In this document: one piece after another, positions 9,233 through 18,121 of the stretch | Layout: every line of letters starts with the position of its first letter | Numbering within the stretch: the stretch's first letter is position 1 | From: Prochlorococcus sp. AG-363-B11 | Lineage (GTDB): Bacteria > Cyanobacteriota > Cyanobacteriia > PCC-6307 > Cyanobiaceae | Assembly: GCA_003278425.1 (NCBI GenBank) | Contig: QCFE01000003.1 | Coordinates: forward strand, 1-64,000 | Length of the DNA: 64,000 nt | Direction: 5' to 3' | Position numbers and translations under genes: made by a program | The notes under the pieces: model-generated | What the model saw: the letters and a program-made list of their open reading frames with translations, nothing else | The model's database searches: none | Told to the model about the DNA's origin: nothing

Positions 9233-9856
9233 TTAAAGTATATTTCTTTTTTTATTAATAGGTCCAAATATTACATTCTCCTCTAGATAAAGGACTTGAC
9301 CTTTTCTTCTAACATCTAGACTTACAAAATTTCTCAAGAAATCTAATGGAATTACTCCTTTTAATTTTATCTTAAAAGGAAAAGGCTTCTTCTGATTTCT
9401 CTTTGGTTTTTGTCTGATCTTAACTACTAAATCTTTAGTTTCAGGTTTAGTATAAATCAATTCACCACGAATTGAGAAATAGTCATCTCCTTCGGCTACT
9501 TTATCTAAGACTTGATTAACATTATTATTGGAATCATTGATAATATTTAAATCCTGAGAGAAACTTGCATCTAATGTACTAGGTTCCCAAATACCACTAA
9601 TTTGTAAATGCAACTGTTCTGAATGGCGGCATCTTGGATAAACTACCCATAAATGAGGAACATCAATAGATAAACATCGTTTAATTAAACCAATAGTTTT
9701 TCCAAGAACTACAGCTTCTATTTTTTCCTCATTTTCATCTACTATTAAACCTCTAGAAAAGTGATCAGGGTCCTCTGGAATATAAATGCCTCTAACAAGA
9801 CCGATAGCTCGGTATTGTAATCGTTCGGTAACTGGTGGAATTGGATGATCGCGCAT
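9233..9856 (-). CDS. Conserved cyanobacterial protein of unknown function
   Basis: I place the start at the ATG at 9856, giving MRDHPIPPVTERLQYRAIGLVRG, an opening I recall from cyanobacterial homologues; a methionine six codons upstream is also in frame. The protein has 207 residues and no membrane segment or signal. The N-terminal half is well ordered (RAIGLVRGIYIP, HLWVVYPRC). The C-terminal third is basic, with KIRQKPKRNQKKPFPFKIKLKG, suggesting RNA or nucleic-acid contact, which is only inference. It may be transcribed after the 111-residue gene upstream on the same strand (57 bp gap from that gene's stop). Confidence 0.75.
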   Translation of the reverse strand: MRDHPIPPVTERLQYRAIGLVRGIYIPEDPDHFSRGLIVDENEEKIEAVVLGKTIGLIKRCLSIDVPHLWVVYPRCRHSEQLHLQISGIWEPSTLDASFSQDLNIINDSNNNVNQVLDKVAEGDDYFSIRGELIYTKPETKDLVVKIRQKPKRNQKKPFPFKIKLKGVIPLDFLRNFVSLDVRRKGQVLYLEENVIFGPINKKRNIL

Positions 9857-9912
9857 TATAGAAAGATTGTCCACTCCAAAATCAATCTAGCCTCTTTTGC
9901 AGAGTCCCTCAA

Positions 9913-10248
9913 TTATTTATCCTCTAAATCAAAAGAAGCTTCAACTTGATCCTGGTTTTCAAATGCTTCAATAGCTGCATCGATTGCATCTGAAGGAGAT
10001 GTCCCATCATTCAATGATTCAAAACTTCTTAGAACATTCATCAACTCCATTGGATTTGAAGGAAAAAAAGAGTCAGTAGTTTCATCAAAAGAAGAGTGGA
10101 TATCTTTATCTTGATTTAGATCATTTACATCTGCCAGCAAGAATCTATTACTTTCCCAAGAATTACTCTGTAACAAAGAAGCTAAAATGGGGGTTAGGAA
10201 AATTGCGCAAAATATATATCTTAAGAATAAAAAGGGCTGATTCTTCAT
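9913..10248 (-). CDS. Small secreted or membrane-anchored protein, unknown
   Basis: The 111-residue product has an N-terminal hydrophobic segment (LFLRYIFCAIFLTPILASLL, about 8-27) that could be a signal peptide or anchor, followed by a strongly acidic, serine-rich region. A compact helical stretch, NPMELMNVLRSFESLNDG and SDAIDAAIEAFE, looks conserved-type. No known domain is recognised. Homologues would be expected only in marine picocyanobacteria. The gene is divergent from the exonuclease III gene, whose GTG lies 58 bp away. Confidence 0.6.
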   Translation of the reverse strand: MKNQPFLFLRYIFCAIFLTPILASLLQSNSWESNRFLLADVNDLNQDKDIHSSFDETTDSFFPSNPMELMNVLRSFESLNDGTSPSDAIDAAIEAFENQDQVEASFDLEDK

Positions 10249-10306
10249 CTATGCTAATAATTAAAGCAGACTGATTCTAAACTAATAAAACCTAAAAAGC
10301 TGAACT

Positions 10307-11137
10307 GTGTTAATTGCTACTTGGAATGTCAACTCAATTCGCACAAGATTAAGTCAAGTTGAAGATTTCCTAGATGAAATGCAACCTGATTTATTGTGCT
10401 TACAAGAAACTAAAGTAGAAGACAAAATATTTCCCATAAGCACTTTTAAACAAAAAGGTTACCATTTAAATATTTATGGTCAAAAAGCTTATAACGGTTT
10501 AGCACTAATTAGCAAAGTGCCTTTAGAGGATGTAAGAGTAGGAATGACGGGTGAATTAAATCAAGGTAAAGATTCCATTTTCTTCGACGAGCAAAAAAGA
10601 GTTCTAAGTGCATTGATTGATGGGGTTAGAGTTATAAATGTGTATGTTCCTAATGGCTCGTCTATAAATTCAGAGAAATACAACTACAAGATACAATGGT
10701 TAGCTTGTCTAAGAGAATACCTTAGATCCCAATCAATCAGAGACGAGCCTTTATGCCTATTAGGTGATTTTAATATTGCACTTGAAGAAAGAGATATTTA
10801 TAACAAAGATCGTTTTGATAATGGAATTATGGCTAGTCAAATAGAAAGAGACTCTCTAAAAAATCTATTAGATGAGAATAAGTTGGAAGATGTTTTTAGG
10901 CTTTTCGAACAATCCAGTGGCCATTGGAGTTGGTGGGATTATCGCAGTGGCGCCTGGCAAAGAGATCAAGGGTGGCGTATTGACCATATTTATCTAAGCC
11001 AAGACTTAATTGCAAATTCAAAAAGCTGCATGATTTTCAAAAAAGCTCGAGGGAACTCACAGCCCAGTGACCATGCACCAGTCTTAGTAGATATCAATTG
11101 GCCTCCTTCAGAATTTGAAAATCACTATTTTATTTAG
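10307..11137 (+). CDS. xth: Exodeoxyribonuclease III (AP endonuclease)
   Basis: The 276-residue cytosolic enzyme cleaves abasic sites and removes 3' blocking groups in base-excision repair. The exonuclease-endonuclease-phosphatase fold is shown by ATWNVNSIRTRL (4-15), the metal-binding glutamate in CLQETK (31-36), GDFNIALEERD (about 152-162) and the catalytic SDHAPV (about 258-263). The start is GTG at 10307, because MLIATWNVNS is the canonical N-terminus. Length is typical (260-280). No operon partner is evident; a weak A/T hairpin with a T-run follows at 11215-11236. Confidence 0.95.
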   Translation: MLIATWNVNSIRTRLSQVEDFLDEMQPDLLCLQETKVEDKIFPISTFKQKGYHLNIYGQKAYNGLALISKVPLEDVRVGMTGELNQGKDSIFFDEQKRVLSALIDGVRVINVYVPNGSSINSEKYNYKIQWLACLREYLRSQSIRDEPLCLLGDFNIALEERDIYNKDRFDNGIMASQIERDSLKNLLDENKLEDVFRLFEQSSGHWSWWDYRSGAWQRDQGWRIDHIYLSQDLIANSKSCMIFKKARGNSQPSDHAPVLVDINWPPSEFENHYFI

Positions 11138-11507
11138 TTAGCACAGTATGAAATCAGAAATTTTGACCTATCACCTTGAATTGTATAAAAATTCGCGCAT
11201 TCCTAATTACTTCTAAAAAATTGAGATTTTTTTTTTAAATTTTGATGTTTTCTGAAGATGTTTTGTCAAATTATCACAGTATTAAGCGTTGCATCGTTGG
11301 TCTATGCCCACACCTCCTAAAACAACTGTCGGTCTATCAAAAAGCATTGTTTGCAATGGATTAAGAGGTTACTTCTTGTGCTGAAAATTGCGCATCTCGG
11401 TATCTTGTGCTCAATTGAGGTAAAGAAAAAATCAGAACTTTTAGACGTATTCGACACTTTTACGCCAATATGGCGAACTGTGTTATCAGTCCATTTGGTT
11501 AGGTGCC
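11138..11507. other. 370-bp intergenic region upstream of hemL
   Basis: Two 60-65 codon frames cross this region on opposite strands, but neither resembles a protein and I treat them as chance. I see an A/T hairpin followed by a T-run (11215-11236) that may end the xth transcript, and a 13-base pseudo-palindrome CGCCAATATGGCG (11463-11475), 33 bp before the hemL start. The remainder is probably the hemL promoter and a long leader. Confidence 0.5.
11215..11236 (+). terminator. Weak Rho-independent terminator-like hairpin after xth
   Basis: AAAAAAT (11215-11221) can pair with ATTTTTT (11226-11232) around a TGAG loop and runs into a continuing T tract. The stem is all A/T, so it would be weak. 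It sits 78 bp after the xth stop. Confidence 0.35.
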
Positions 11508-12806
11508 GTGACAAACGTCTTCAACACAACTAATTCCCAGGACGTCTTTGATGCTGCAAAAGAGCTTATGCCTGGCGGCGTAAGCTCTCCTGTGCGCGCA
11601 TTCAAATCAGTTAATGGTGACCCCATAGTTTTTGACAGAGTCAAAGGGGCCTATGCTTGGGACATAGATGGAAACCGCTTTATTGACTATGTAGGTAGTT
11701 GGGGGCCAGCCATCTGTGGTCATTCTCACCCTGAGGTAACTTCAGCCCTTCAAGAAGCATTGGAAAAAGGTACAAGCTTCGGAGCACCTTGTGAACTTGA
11801 GAACAAACTTGCTGAGATGGTTATAGATGCGGTTCCAAGTGTCGAGATGGTTCGTTTTGTAAATAGCGGCACAGAAGCCTGCATGGCAGTGCTTCGGCTA
11901 ATGAGGGCTTTCACAGGTAGAGACAAGCTAATTAAATTTGAAGGTTGTTACCATGGCCATGCAGACATGTTTCTTGTCAAAGCAGGCTCAGGTGTAGCAA
12001 CTCTTGGGTTGCCTGATTCTCCTGGCGTGCCAAGAAGTACTACCTCCAACACTCTGACAGCCCCCTATAACGACTTAGAAGCAGTAAAAGAACTTTTTGC
12101 AGAAAACCCGGATGCAATCTCAGGAGTAATTCTTGAACCTATTGTTGGGAATGCAGGTTTCATACCTCCAGAGCCTGGTTTTTTAGAAGGGCTAAGAGAG
12201 TTAACTAAGGAGAATGGCTCCTTACTGGTATTTGATGAAGTTATGACAGGCTTTAGAATTGGCTATGGAGGAGCTCAGGGACGCTTTGGGGTCACTCCTG
12301 ATCTAACTACTATGGGGAAAGTAATAGGCGGTGGGCTGCCAGTAGGGGCTTATGGAGGAAGAAAAGACATTATGTCTATGGTTGCCCCAGCTGGGCCCGT
12401 TTACCAAGCAGGAACATTAAGTGGCAACCCGCTTGCAATGACTGCAGGTATAAAGACACTGGAAATACTTAAACAAGAAGGAACATATGAACGATTAGAA
12501 AATATGACAAAAAAACTAATTAATGGAATCTGTGAATCTGCAAAATCATCTGGATTAGCTATTACCGGAAAAAGTATTAGTGGAATGTTTGGCTTCTACC
12601 TATGTGATGGACCTGTAAGAAATTTCAATGAAGCAAAGCAAACAAATTCAGAGTATTTTGCGAAGCTTCACAGATCAATGCTCCAAAAAGGGGTTTATTT
12701 AGCACCAAGTGCATTCGAAGCAGGGTTTATGTCGCTTGCTCACTCAGAAGATGATATTGACGCTACTTTAACTGCTTTCAATGAAAGCTTTAATGAAATA
12801 AGTTAA
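11508..12806 (+). CDS. hemL: Glutamate-1-semialdehyde 2,1-aminomutase
   Basis: This PLP enzyme converts glutamate-1-semialdehyde to 5-aminolevulinate, the committed tetrapyrrole precursor in the C5 pathway that feeds chlorophyll and haem. The 432 residues carry [14 protein letters not shown] (64-77), [15 protein letters not shown] (117-131), the PLP-contacting [10 protein letters not shown] (241-250) and the Schiff-base lysine Lys271 in [17 protein letters not shown]. The start is GTG at 11508, because [11 protein letters not shown] matches the family N-terminus. It is monocistronic by appearance and ends before a very strong hairpin at 12835-12879. Confidence 0.97.
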   Translation: MTNVFNTTNSQDVFDAAKELMPGGVSSPVRAFKSVNGDPIVFDRVKGAYAWDIDGNRFIDYVGSWGPAICGHSHPEVTSALQEALEKGTSFGAPCELENKLAEMVIDAVPSVEMVRFVNSGTEACMAVLRLMRAFTGRDKLIKFEGCYHGHADMFLVKAGSGVATLGLPDSPGVPRSTTSNTLTAPYNDLEAVKELFAENPDAISGVILEPIVGNAGFIPPEPGFLEGLRELTKENGSLLVFDEVMTGFRIGYGGAQGRFGVTPDLTTMGKVIGGGLPVGAYGGRKDIMSMVAPAGPVYQAGTLSGNPLAMTAGIKTLEILKQEGTYERLENMTKKLINGICESAKSSGLAITGKSISGMFGFYLCDGPVRNFNEAKQTNSEYFAKLHRSMLQKGVYLAPSAFEAGFMSLAHSEDDIDATLTAFNESFNEIS

Positions 12807-12834
12807 AAATTACTTTAAGGTCAATGTAAATTAA

Positions 12835-12879
12835 AAGATATAAGGTATCTAAAAGTAATTTTTAGATACCTTATATCTT
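12835..12879. terminator. Perfect 20-bp inverted repeat, bidirectional terminator
   Basis: The arm at 12835-12854 (AAGATATAAGGTATCTAAAA) is the exact reverse complement of 12860-12879, with a 5-base loop. It sits between the convergent ends of hemL (+) and the band-7 gene (-). The A and T runs at the arm ends suit termination in both directions. The stem is unusually long for a terminator. Confidence 0.75.
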
Positions 12880-12887
12880 AGATAGTC

Positions 12888-13703
12888 TTAATTTCTTCTT
12901 CCACCAACAATAACTGGAGGGCCAGATCCATTTGATCCAGGCAAAGAAGGAACAACTTGTGTTTGACCATCCCACTTGTCTAGAAATAATTTATACAAGA
13001 CTTGATCGTCCAAGCTTCTGTTTAGAGTGTCATATCTTTTTGCTTCCTGTTCTGCAATTTTAACTTCTGTTTGTGCTCTAAGTAATTTTTGTTCAGCAAT
13101 CTGTTTTTCCTCAATAGCTGCTCTATATTCCTCTGCAATTTCCAAACCTGTTAAATCAAGACCTTGTATATCAACATAGTCAAATTGACTAATTTCTTCA
13201 GCAACTGTCTTCTCAACTATCGTTGATATGTCACTCCAGGAACTAGCTATTGTGACTAATTCATATTTAGAAAAGACTGACTTCAAAGCCTTAAGTAAGG
13301 AAGGTTTAATTATACGGTTATAAATTTCTCTATCGTTGTAAGAAATAGTTCTAAAAACTCGTCCGGCTTCACTTGGCTTTAGTGCATATTTCACAGTTGC
13401 AGTAGCTGCAATCACCTGGAGATCCTTAGTTAAAGACTCAAATTCTTCAGGCCTAACTTGAGTTTGAACATTAAAAGGGTATGTAGATTGAACAAATGGA
13501 ACCTTAAAGTTAAGTCCAGGGCGGCGAGCCCCCCCACTAACCTTGCCCAAGGTTGTTACAACTGAAACCTGGCCAGCAGGAACAATAAACAAAGCTTGAG
13601 TAAGTAACAATATGCCTGTAAATGAAACTATAAGAGCAAGCGTTGCAGCTCCACCACCACTCCCAGATCCTCCGGGGGTTACGTTGCGCATTGGGTTAGT
13701 CAT
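12888..13703 (-). CDS. Prohibitin-like SPFH/band 7 membrane protein
   Basis: The 271-residue protein has a glycine-rich N-terminus, one membrane segment (about 21-45), and then an SPFH domain beginning FIVPAGQVSVVTTLGKVSGG and including RPGLNFKVPFVQS and EFESLTKDLQVIAATATVKY. A helical Glu/Lys/Ala-rich coiled-coil region follows (about 190-240). The overall plan is that of prohibitins, which form large rings in the membrane and modulate FtsH proteases; cyanobacterial prohibitins sit in the plasma or thylakoid membrane. The assignment is by family; a specific partner is not visible. It is preceded by a 70-residue gene, 87 bp away. Confidence 0.88.
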   Translation of the reverse strand: MTNPMRNVTPGGSGSGGGAATLALIVSFTGILLLTQALFIVPAGQVSVVTTLGKVSGGARRPGLNFKVPFVQSTYPFNVQTQVRPEEFESLTKDLQVIAATATVKYALKPSEAGRVFRTISYNDREIYNRIIKPSLLKALKSVFSKYELVTIASSWSDISTIVEKTVAEEISQFDYVDIQGLDLTGLEIAEEYRAAIEEKQIAEQKLLRAQTEVKIAEQEAKRYDTLNRSLDDQVLYKLFLDKWDGQTQVVPSLPGSNGSGPPVIVGGRRN

Positions 13704-13790
13704 AAAAATTCCTCTCGTTGCTAGAGCATATCTTTAATTAGTTGTTTTTGTGATCAATTCAATTCACTTAATTATGTAATCAAAATAAAA

Positions 13791-14003
13791 TCATTTATCT
13801 AGCCTTGCTTTAATTTCTTTTAAAACTGAAAGATAAAGTGTCTCATCAATCTCTCTAACATCATATTCAAAAGGCATTAAGCCATGATGATGTTCATGCA
13901 CAACCATCCAACATGTTCTTTCGATGTCATTACTTGATTTGTCCAATGAGGCAATTGTCTTTATAGCTAGTTGATTTATTAAATCAAAGTCTCCAGATTT
14001 CAT
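13791..14003 (-). CDS. Conserved hypothetical protein, 70 residues
   Basis: I do not recognise a domain. The product is soluble and helical, with a histidine cluster HEHHHG at residues 36-41 that could bind a metal, followed by MPFEYDVREIDETLYLSVLKEIKARL. The compact, charged sequence and orderly codon use suggest a real gene. A picocyanobacterial distribution is my expectation, not something visible here. It sits between yajQ and the band-7 gene on the same strand, 81 bp from yajQ's end and 87 bp from the band-7 start. Confidence 0.6.
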   Translation of the reverse strand: MKSGDFDLINQLAIKTIASLDKSSNDIERTCWMVVHEHHHGLMPFEYDVREIDETLYLSVLKEIKARLDK

Positions 14004-14084
14004 CTACTTTTGTTAAATTTGCGAAGAAGCGACACCAAGAGTGTATAGAGATTTTACAATTAATTTATAATTACCTAACATGAA

Positions 14085-14582
14085 TTAACGATAATTCTCA
14101 AATTGCAAAGGTATTTCAAGCTTATCTTCTTGTTGCTTAAGTATTTCTATTGCCAGTTGCAATTCATCTTTACTCTTGCCTGTAACTCGGAGACTATCGC
14201 CTTGTATTGAAACAGTAATTTTCTTAAGTTGGTCCCTAATAGCTTTACCTAACTTCTTTGCAATCTCTTGAGATAATCCTTTTCTCAAAAACACATTCTG
14301 TTTCAACCTGTTCCCCGAGGACGCGACTGCATCATGGAAATCAAAAATTTTCAATGAAAGCTTTCTCTTAGTAGCTTTCTGCAAAAGAATATCGTCAACA
14401 GCTTTCAAAGTCATTTCACTAGCAGTAACAATAATAATTTCCTCTGCCTCAAGTTTGATTTCTGTTTTTGAGTCTTTCAGGTCGTAACGCTGTGACACTT
14501 CTCTTTCAATTTGATCAATTACGTTCACCAACTCTTGACGGTCAAAATCAGAAACAACATCAAAGGAATAAGATGCTGGCAT
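14085..14582 (-). CDS. YajQ family nucleotide-binding protein (UPF0234)
   Basis: The 165-residue protein is a full-length YajQ family member. It opens with MPASYSFDVVSDFDRQELVNVIDQ, has QRYDLKDSKTEI near residue 36-47 and ends with LEIPLQFENYR. The family has two ferredoxin-like folds and binds nucleotides; the Xanthomonas member binds cyclic di-GMP and acts on a transcription factor. Whether that holds in Prochlorococcus is unknown, and no diguanylate cyclase gene is visible here. It is on the minus strand with 121 bp upstream to the next gene. Confidence 0.9.
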   Translation of the reverse strand: MPASYSFDVVSDFDRQELVNVIDQIEREVSQRYDLKDSKTEIKLEAEEIIIVTASEMTLKAVDDILLQKATKRKLSLKIFDFHDAVASSGNRLKQNVFLRKGLSQEIAKKLGKAIRDQLKKITVSIQGDSLRVTGKSKDELQLAIEILKQQEDKLEIPLQFENYR

Positions 14583-14703
14583 AAAATTCTTATAAAAATC
14601 TGAATATATTATATAAAAAATATTAAAAAATTATCTTTTTTTGATTTTCGAAGTCATAACACCTTATTAATCTGATTAAGGCTTTTATTCCCACATGTAT
14701 TAA

Positions 14704-15222
14704 CTAATCAAAAAACAATAAACTTACAACTTTGCCCATGTCTTCTGCACTATGACAACTACTTAGCAAAGTCTCGCTATCATGAAATGCAAAGCAAATA
14801 AGCTGGTCGCACCGACTTATTATTTCTTGATTGCATAAACTACTTGCCATTGGCAATGAAAGATCATCATTATCTGGTTTTTCTATGAGATGAAGAACTT
14901 TTTCGAGCAAATTAGAAATTTCATGGGATTGTCGATCAATGCTTTGTGGCAACAACACAGTTAGTAAAGAGGGGTCAACCTCTAAGACTGCTCGAATTAC
15001 AGCAGCATTTACTCCCTGAGAACCAGATGTAACTATAGAATGTCCTTCTTGAGCTAATGATCGAGCAATGAGTTCTACAAGGTGAATTGTGACTACCGGG
15101 ACATGTCTGCTTCCTAAAAAAGCAATTCGCCTTTGCCCCTTATCCTGCAAAAGGGCAAGCTCTTGGGCCAAAGTATCAATACGACCTATTTGAGGTAGAT
15201 CTAGGGATTGACTACGACTCAA
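14704..15222 (-). CDS. SLOG/DprA-like Rossmann protein
   Basis: The 172-residue cytosolic protein resembles the nucleotide-binding SLOG fold of DprA: RIAFLGSRHVPVVTIHLVELIARSLAQEGHSIVTSGSQGVNAAVIRA covers the beta-alpha-beta core with the GS(R/Q) glycine turns. It is roughly half the length of a true DprA and lacks the C-terminal winged helix. Cyanobacterial genomes often label such proteins DNA recombination-mediator protein A, but competence function is not implied. It lies 27 bp downstream of the DRTGG-protein gene on the same strand and probably shares its transcript. Confidence 0.65.
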   Translation of the reverse strand: MSRSQSLDLPQIGRIDTLAQELALLQDKGQRRIAFLGSRHVPVVTIHLVELIARSLAQEGHSIVTSGSQGVNAAVIRAVLEVDPSLLTVLLPQSIDRQSHEISNLLEKVLHLIEKPDNDDLSLPMASSLCNQEIISRCDQLICFAFHDSETLLSSCHSAEDMGKVVSLLFFD

Positions 15223-15249
15223 AGAGATTCTCTAATCATTAATTTGAAA

Positions 15250-16359
15250 CTAGCAATGATCGTGAACTTTGGGAGAGATGCCTAGAAAACTAAATAATCT
15301 TTGCAAGTCACAATGCTCTTGAACAAGTCTAAAGGCATAGGTTGCCTTAACTGATTCATGTAAACGAACATGGCCGAAAGCTTGTTCAATTACCTCAACA
15401 GTGGAAAGGGTGTCTCGATCAACTTTCAGTAAAGGTACATCAAGCTCTTCTGCTCTATTAATTAGCTGAGGTAGCGGTTCTCCTGCACCTGTAAGGATTA
15501 AACACTGAGTAGAGGCTTCTAAAGCAGCTAATTGAATATCCGTTCTATCAGCACCTGTTACTACAGCCATATTTCGTCGTTTTCGGAAAAACTCCATGGC
15601 TGAATTGACGCTCATTGCTCCAATACTTAAAGTTTCAACCATTAACTCCAAGTTTTCCTCACAACAAATAACTCTCGCTTTAAGCCTTCTCACTAATTCC
15701 TCAACAGTAACACTTCTTAGAAGAGGTGATCTTGGCATAACTCCAAAAACATTAATTCCAAGTTTTTGCAAAGATGGTACAACCTTATCTTCAAGATCAT
15801 TTACTCCATCTGGTGTTACAGCATTCAAAACAACACCCAATAAGCTTTCCCCTAACTTATCTTTAGCAGCTAACAAAGACTCTATGCTCCGGCTATCCTC
15901 CCACAAATGCACCAATAGCACCTTTGATTCAAAGTGTTTAGCTAATTGTCCAAGACTTAATCCATAAAGAAGTCCTTCATGGATACTGCCTGCAGCTTCA
16001 AGAAGGTTTACACCATCAAAAGAATCATCAAGCTTTTCTTTCATTGCTTTGAAGCCTTCGCTAGGTTCTAGGCAAGACTCAAAAATCCTTTTCTCAGCAG
16101 TATTTGTCGCTAAATAATCAATTGAAGGAATCAGTTGATCTTCTGTTAATCCAATGATCGAAGCAATAAAGAGAACATCATCATCGATCAAAGCCTTATT
16201 GGACTCACCCTTCTTGTTTTCTAATTCGAGACTTGTAGCCAATGGCTTCCCAAAACGTACAGATATATCTAGAGATCTTAAATATCTTGAAATCCCAAGG
16301 ACTAAAGCGGATTTACCACTAAACGGTTCGCAAGACCCGATCATTAAGGTCTTACCCAT
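15250..16359 (-). CDS. BioD-like P-loop / DRTGG domain protein (Pta N-terminal-like)
   Basis: The N-terminal half is a dethiobiotin-synthetase-like P-loop domain with Walker A in GSCEPFSGKSALVLG (about 5-19). The C-terminal half contains the DRTGG domain (VVTGADRTDIQLAALEAS, about 265-282). This arrangement is the N-terminal region of long phosphotransacetylases without the catalytic PTB domain, so acetyl-phosphate chemistry is unlikely. Databases often call it a phosphotransacetylase-family protein. I prefer the ATG at 16359 (MGKTLMIGS) over one four codons upstream because GGAG sits 6 bp before it. A regulatory role is only inference. Confidence 0.72.
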   Translation of the reverse strand: MGKTLMIGSCEPFSGKSALVLGISRYLRSLDISVRFGKPLATSLELENKKGESNKALIDDDVLFIASIIGLTEDQLIPSIDYLATNTAEKRIFESCLEPSEGFKAMKEKLDDSFDGVNLLEAAGSIHEGLLYGLSLGQLAKHFESKVLLVHLWEDSRSIESLLAAKDKLGESLLGVVLNAVTPDGVNDLEDKVVPSLQKLGINVFGVMPRSPLLRSVTVEELVRRLKARVICCEENLELMVETLSIGAMSVNSAMEFFRKRRNMAVVTGADRTDIQLAALEASTQCLILTGAGEPLPQLINRAEELDVPLLKVDRDTLSTVEVIEQAFGHVRLHESVKATYAFRLVQEHCDLQRLFSFLGISPKVHDHC

Positions 16360-16503
16360 GACCGACTCCAAATATCATATTTGGCTAATATTAATCACCT
16401 ATAGAGACTTATGAAAGTATTTTGCAAAATGTTTTGGGATCGTAAGAGTTAAATCATCTGAGATCGGAGTTTCCACAACCTTCACATATGACTCTATTAA
16501 CAA

Positions 16504-17262
16504 ATGTCTTTAAATAATCAAGAAGTTTTTACAGGAAAAAGAATCAAACCTGTCTGGCAAGGTAGGAGAATTGGTATTACAGGAGCGTCAGGAAGTCTTG
16601 GTCTGGCTCTATCAAAAATACTTCGCGACAAAGGTTCTTTTGTAATTGGACTTACTCATAAAACACTAACCGGGAAGGAAGATTGTAAAGAAGGACCTAA
16701 TCAGTGGATTCAGTGGGATTGTGGGGAAGAAAAAAAACTTAGCAAGATTTTAAAATCCTTAGATGTACTAGTCCTAAATCATGGAATAAATCCAGGCGCA
16801 AATCTAGATATAGACGGTCTAAATATGGCAATTGAAGTAAATGCCTTAAGCAATTGGCGTTTAATTAACTGTTTTGAAGAGCTTGCTTATCAACTAAAAG
16901 ATACTTCCTATCCAAAAGAAGTTTGGGTTAATACATCAGAAGCTGAAATTCAGCCAGCTTTAAGCCCATCTTATGAAATTAGTAAAAGGTTAATTGGTCA
17001 ATTAGTAAGTTTCAAGCAATCTTCTTTAAGTAAGGAAAGAAAGTCTAAGTTAATAATAAAGAAATTGGTTCTAGGTCCATTTAAATCTAATTTAAATCCA
17101 ATTGGAATCATGAATCCAAAGTCAGTTGCAGATAAAATAATTAATAAGTCTTTATCTAATTCAACACTGATAATTATAACTCCCAATCCAATAACTTATT
17201 GCTTAATGCCTCTAACTGAAATCATAAGAAGTTTATACTTTAGACTTTTTAAAGGGAAATAG
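16504..17262 (+). CDS. Short-chain dehydrogenase/reductase family protein
   Basis: The 252-residue protein has an SDR Rossmann motif GITGASGSLGLALS (about 24-37), a NHG variant of the NNAG motif (LVLNHGINPG, about 94-103), and a catalytic-type serine and YxxxK in WVNTSEAE...SYEISKR (about 139-162). Because the dyad is intact it is likely an active NAD(P)-dependent oxidoreductase. The sequence resembles the C-terminal SDR half of cyanobacterial sterol-desaturase/SDR fusion proteins, so a free-standing relative is possible. The C-terminal hydrophobic stretch may contact membranes. The substrate is unknown. Confidence 0.75.
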   Translation: MSLNNQEVFTGKRIKPVWQGRRIGITGASGSLGLALSKILRDKGSFVIGLTHKTLTGKEDCKEGPNQWIQWDCGEEKKLSKILKSLDVLVLNHGINPGANLDIDGLNMAIEVNALSNWRLINCFEELAYQLKDTSYPKEVWVNTSEAEIQPALSPSYEISKRLIGQLVSFKQSSLSKERKSKLIIKKLVLGPFKSNLNPIGIMNPKSVADKIINKSLSNSTLIIITPNPITYCLMPLTEIIRSLYFRLFKGK

Positions 17263-17284
17263 TCATGATAGACAAACTCTACTT

Positions 17285-18121
17285 TTATCCTCTATCAGTC
17301 AATATTTCGCATCCATCATTAGTAACAAGAATCGTATGTTCCCATTGAGCTGAAAGGCTTCCATCTTGGGTAACAACAGTCCATCTATCGCGAAGAGTTC
17401 TACATGCTTTACTTCCTGCATTCAAAATTGGTTCAACTGCCAATGTCATGCCTGTCCTTAAAGTTACGTTTGGGAGGTCATTCGTTCGAAAATTGAAAAC
17501 AGAGGGTTCTTCATGAAGATTCCTACCTACTCCATGCCCTGTGTAATCTTCAACAACACTAAAATGATTCTTTTTAACATGATCTTCTATTGCACCCGCT
17601 ATATCCAAAAGAGTATTGTTTGCCTTTACTTTTGATAATCCTGCCATTAAAGACTCTTGAGCAACTTGACTTAATTTCTTTGCCTCTTCAGATACATTCC
17701 CAACACATATAGTTATGCAACTATCTCCATGGTAACCATCAAAAAAAGCACCTGTATCTACCTTCAACAAATCCCCAGTTTTAATAACTCTTTTTGAATT
17801 AGGTATCCCGTGAACCACCTCATTATTAATACTTGCACAAATGCTGCCTGGAAAACCATGGTATCCCTTAAAGCTTGGTAAAGCTCCGAAATCTTTTATC
17901 CTTTTTTCAGCATATTGATCAAGATCACCAGTTGACATCCCTGGCTCAACCATTTCATTTATTTCGCGAAGGACAGTAGCAACAATCTCACTTGATTTAC
18001 GCATGATCTGAATTTCTCTTGAAGACTTAATTTCAACTCCCCTTCGTTGCTGAATGCGTGGGCCAGGATTTTTTCCAGAAAGTGATGATGAAGAAAGTAA
18101 ATCGGCGAAAAGTTTGTTCAT
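17285..18121 (-). CDS. map: Methionine aminopeptidase, type I
   Basis: This cytosolic metalloenzyme removes the initiator methionine from nascent proteins. The 278-residue sequence has a 30-residue N-terminal extension, then the pita-bread core with metal ligands in [16 protein letters not shown] (two aspartates), the histidine of [16 protein letters not shown], and glutamates in TLAVEPIL and QWEHTILV. The extension (about residues 1-30) resembles those on some cyanobacterial type 1 enzymes; no zinc-finger cysteines are present. It converges on the SDR gene with a 22-bp gap and is divergent from rplS. Confidence 0.95.
   Translation of the reverse strand: MNKLFADLLSSSSLSGKNPGPRIQQRRGVEIKSSREIQIMRKSSEIVATVLREINEMVEPGMSTGDLDQYAEKRIKDFGALPSFKGYHGFPGSICASINNEVVHGIPNSKRVIKTGDLLKVDTGAFFDGYHGDSCITICVGNVSEEAKKLSQVAQESLMAGLSKVKANNTLLDIAGAIEDHVKKNHFSVVEDYTGHGVGRNLHEEPSVFNFRTNDLPNVTLRTGMTLAVEPILNAGSKACRTLRDRWTVVTQDGSLSAQWEHTILVTNDGCEILTDRG

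Noticed and set aside
11463..11475. CGCCAATATGGCG pseudo-palindrome before hemL as a transcription factor site
   Set aside because: It is a short 5-bp dyad and fits no motif known to me, so it is noted only in the intergenic entry.
11317..11533. Two 60-65 codon frames on opposite strands before hemL
   Set aside because: Their sequences lack any recognisable pattern, they overlap each other, and the plus-strand one runs into the hemL start in another frame.
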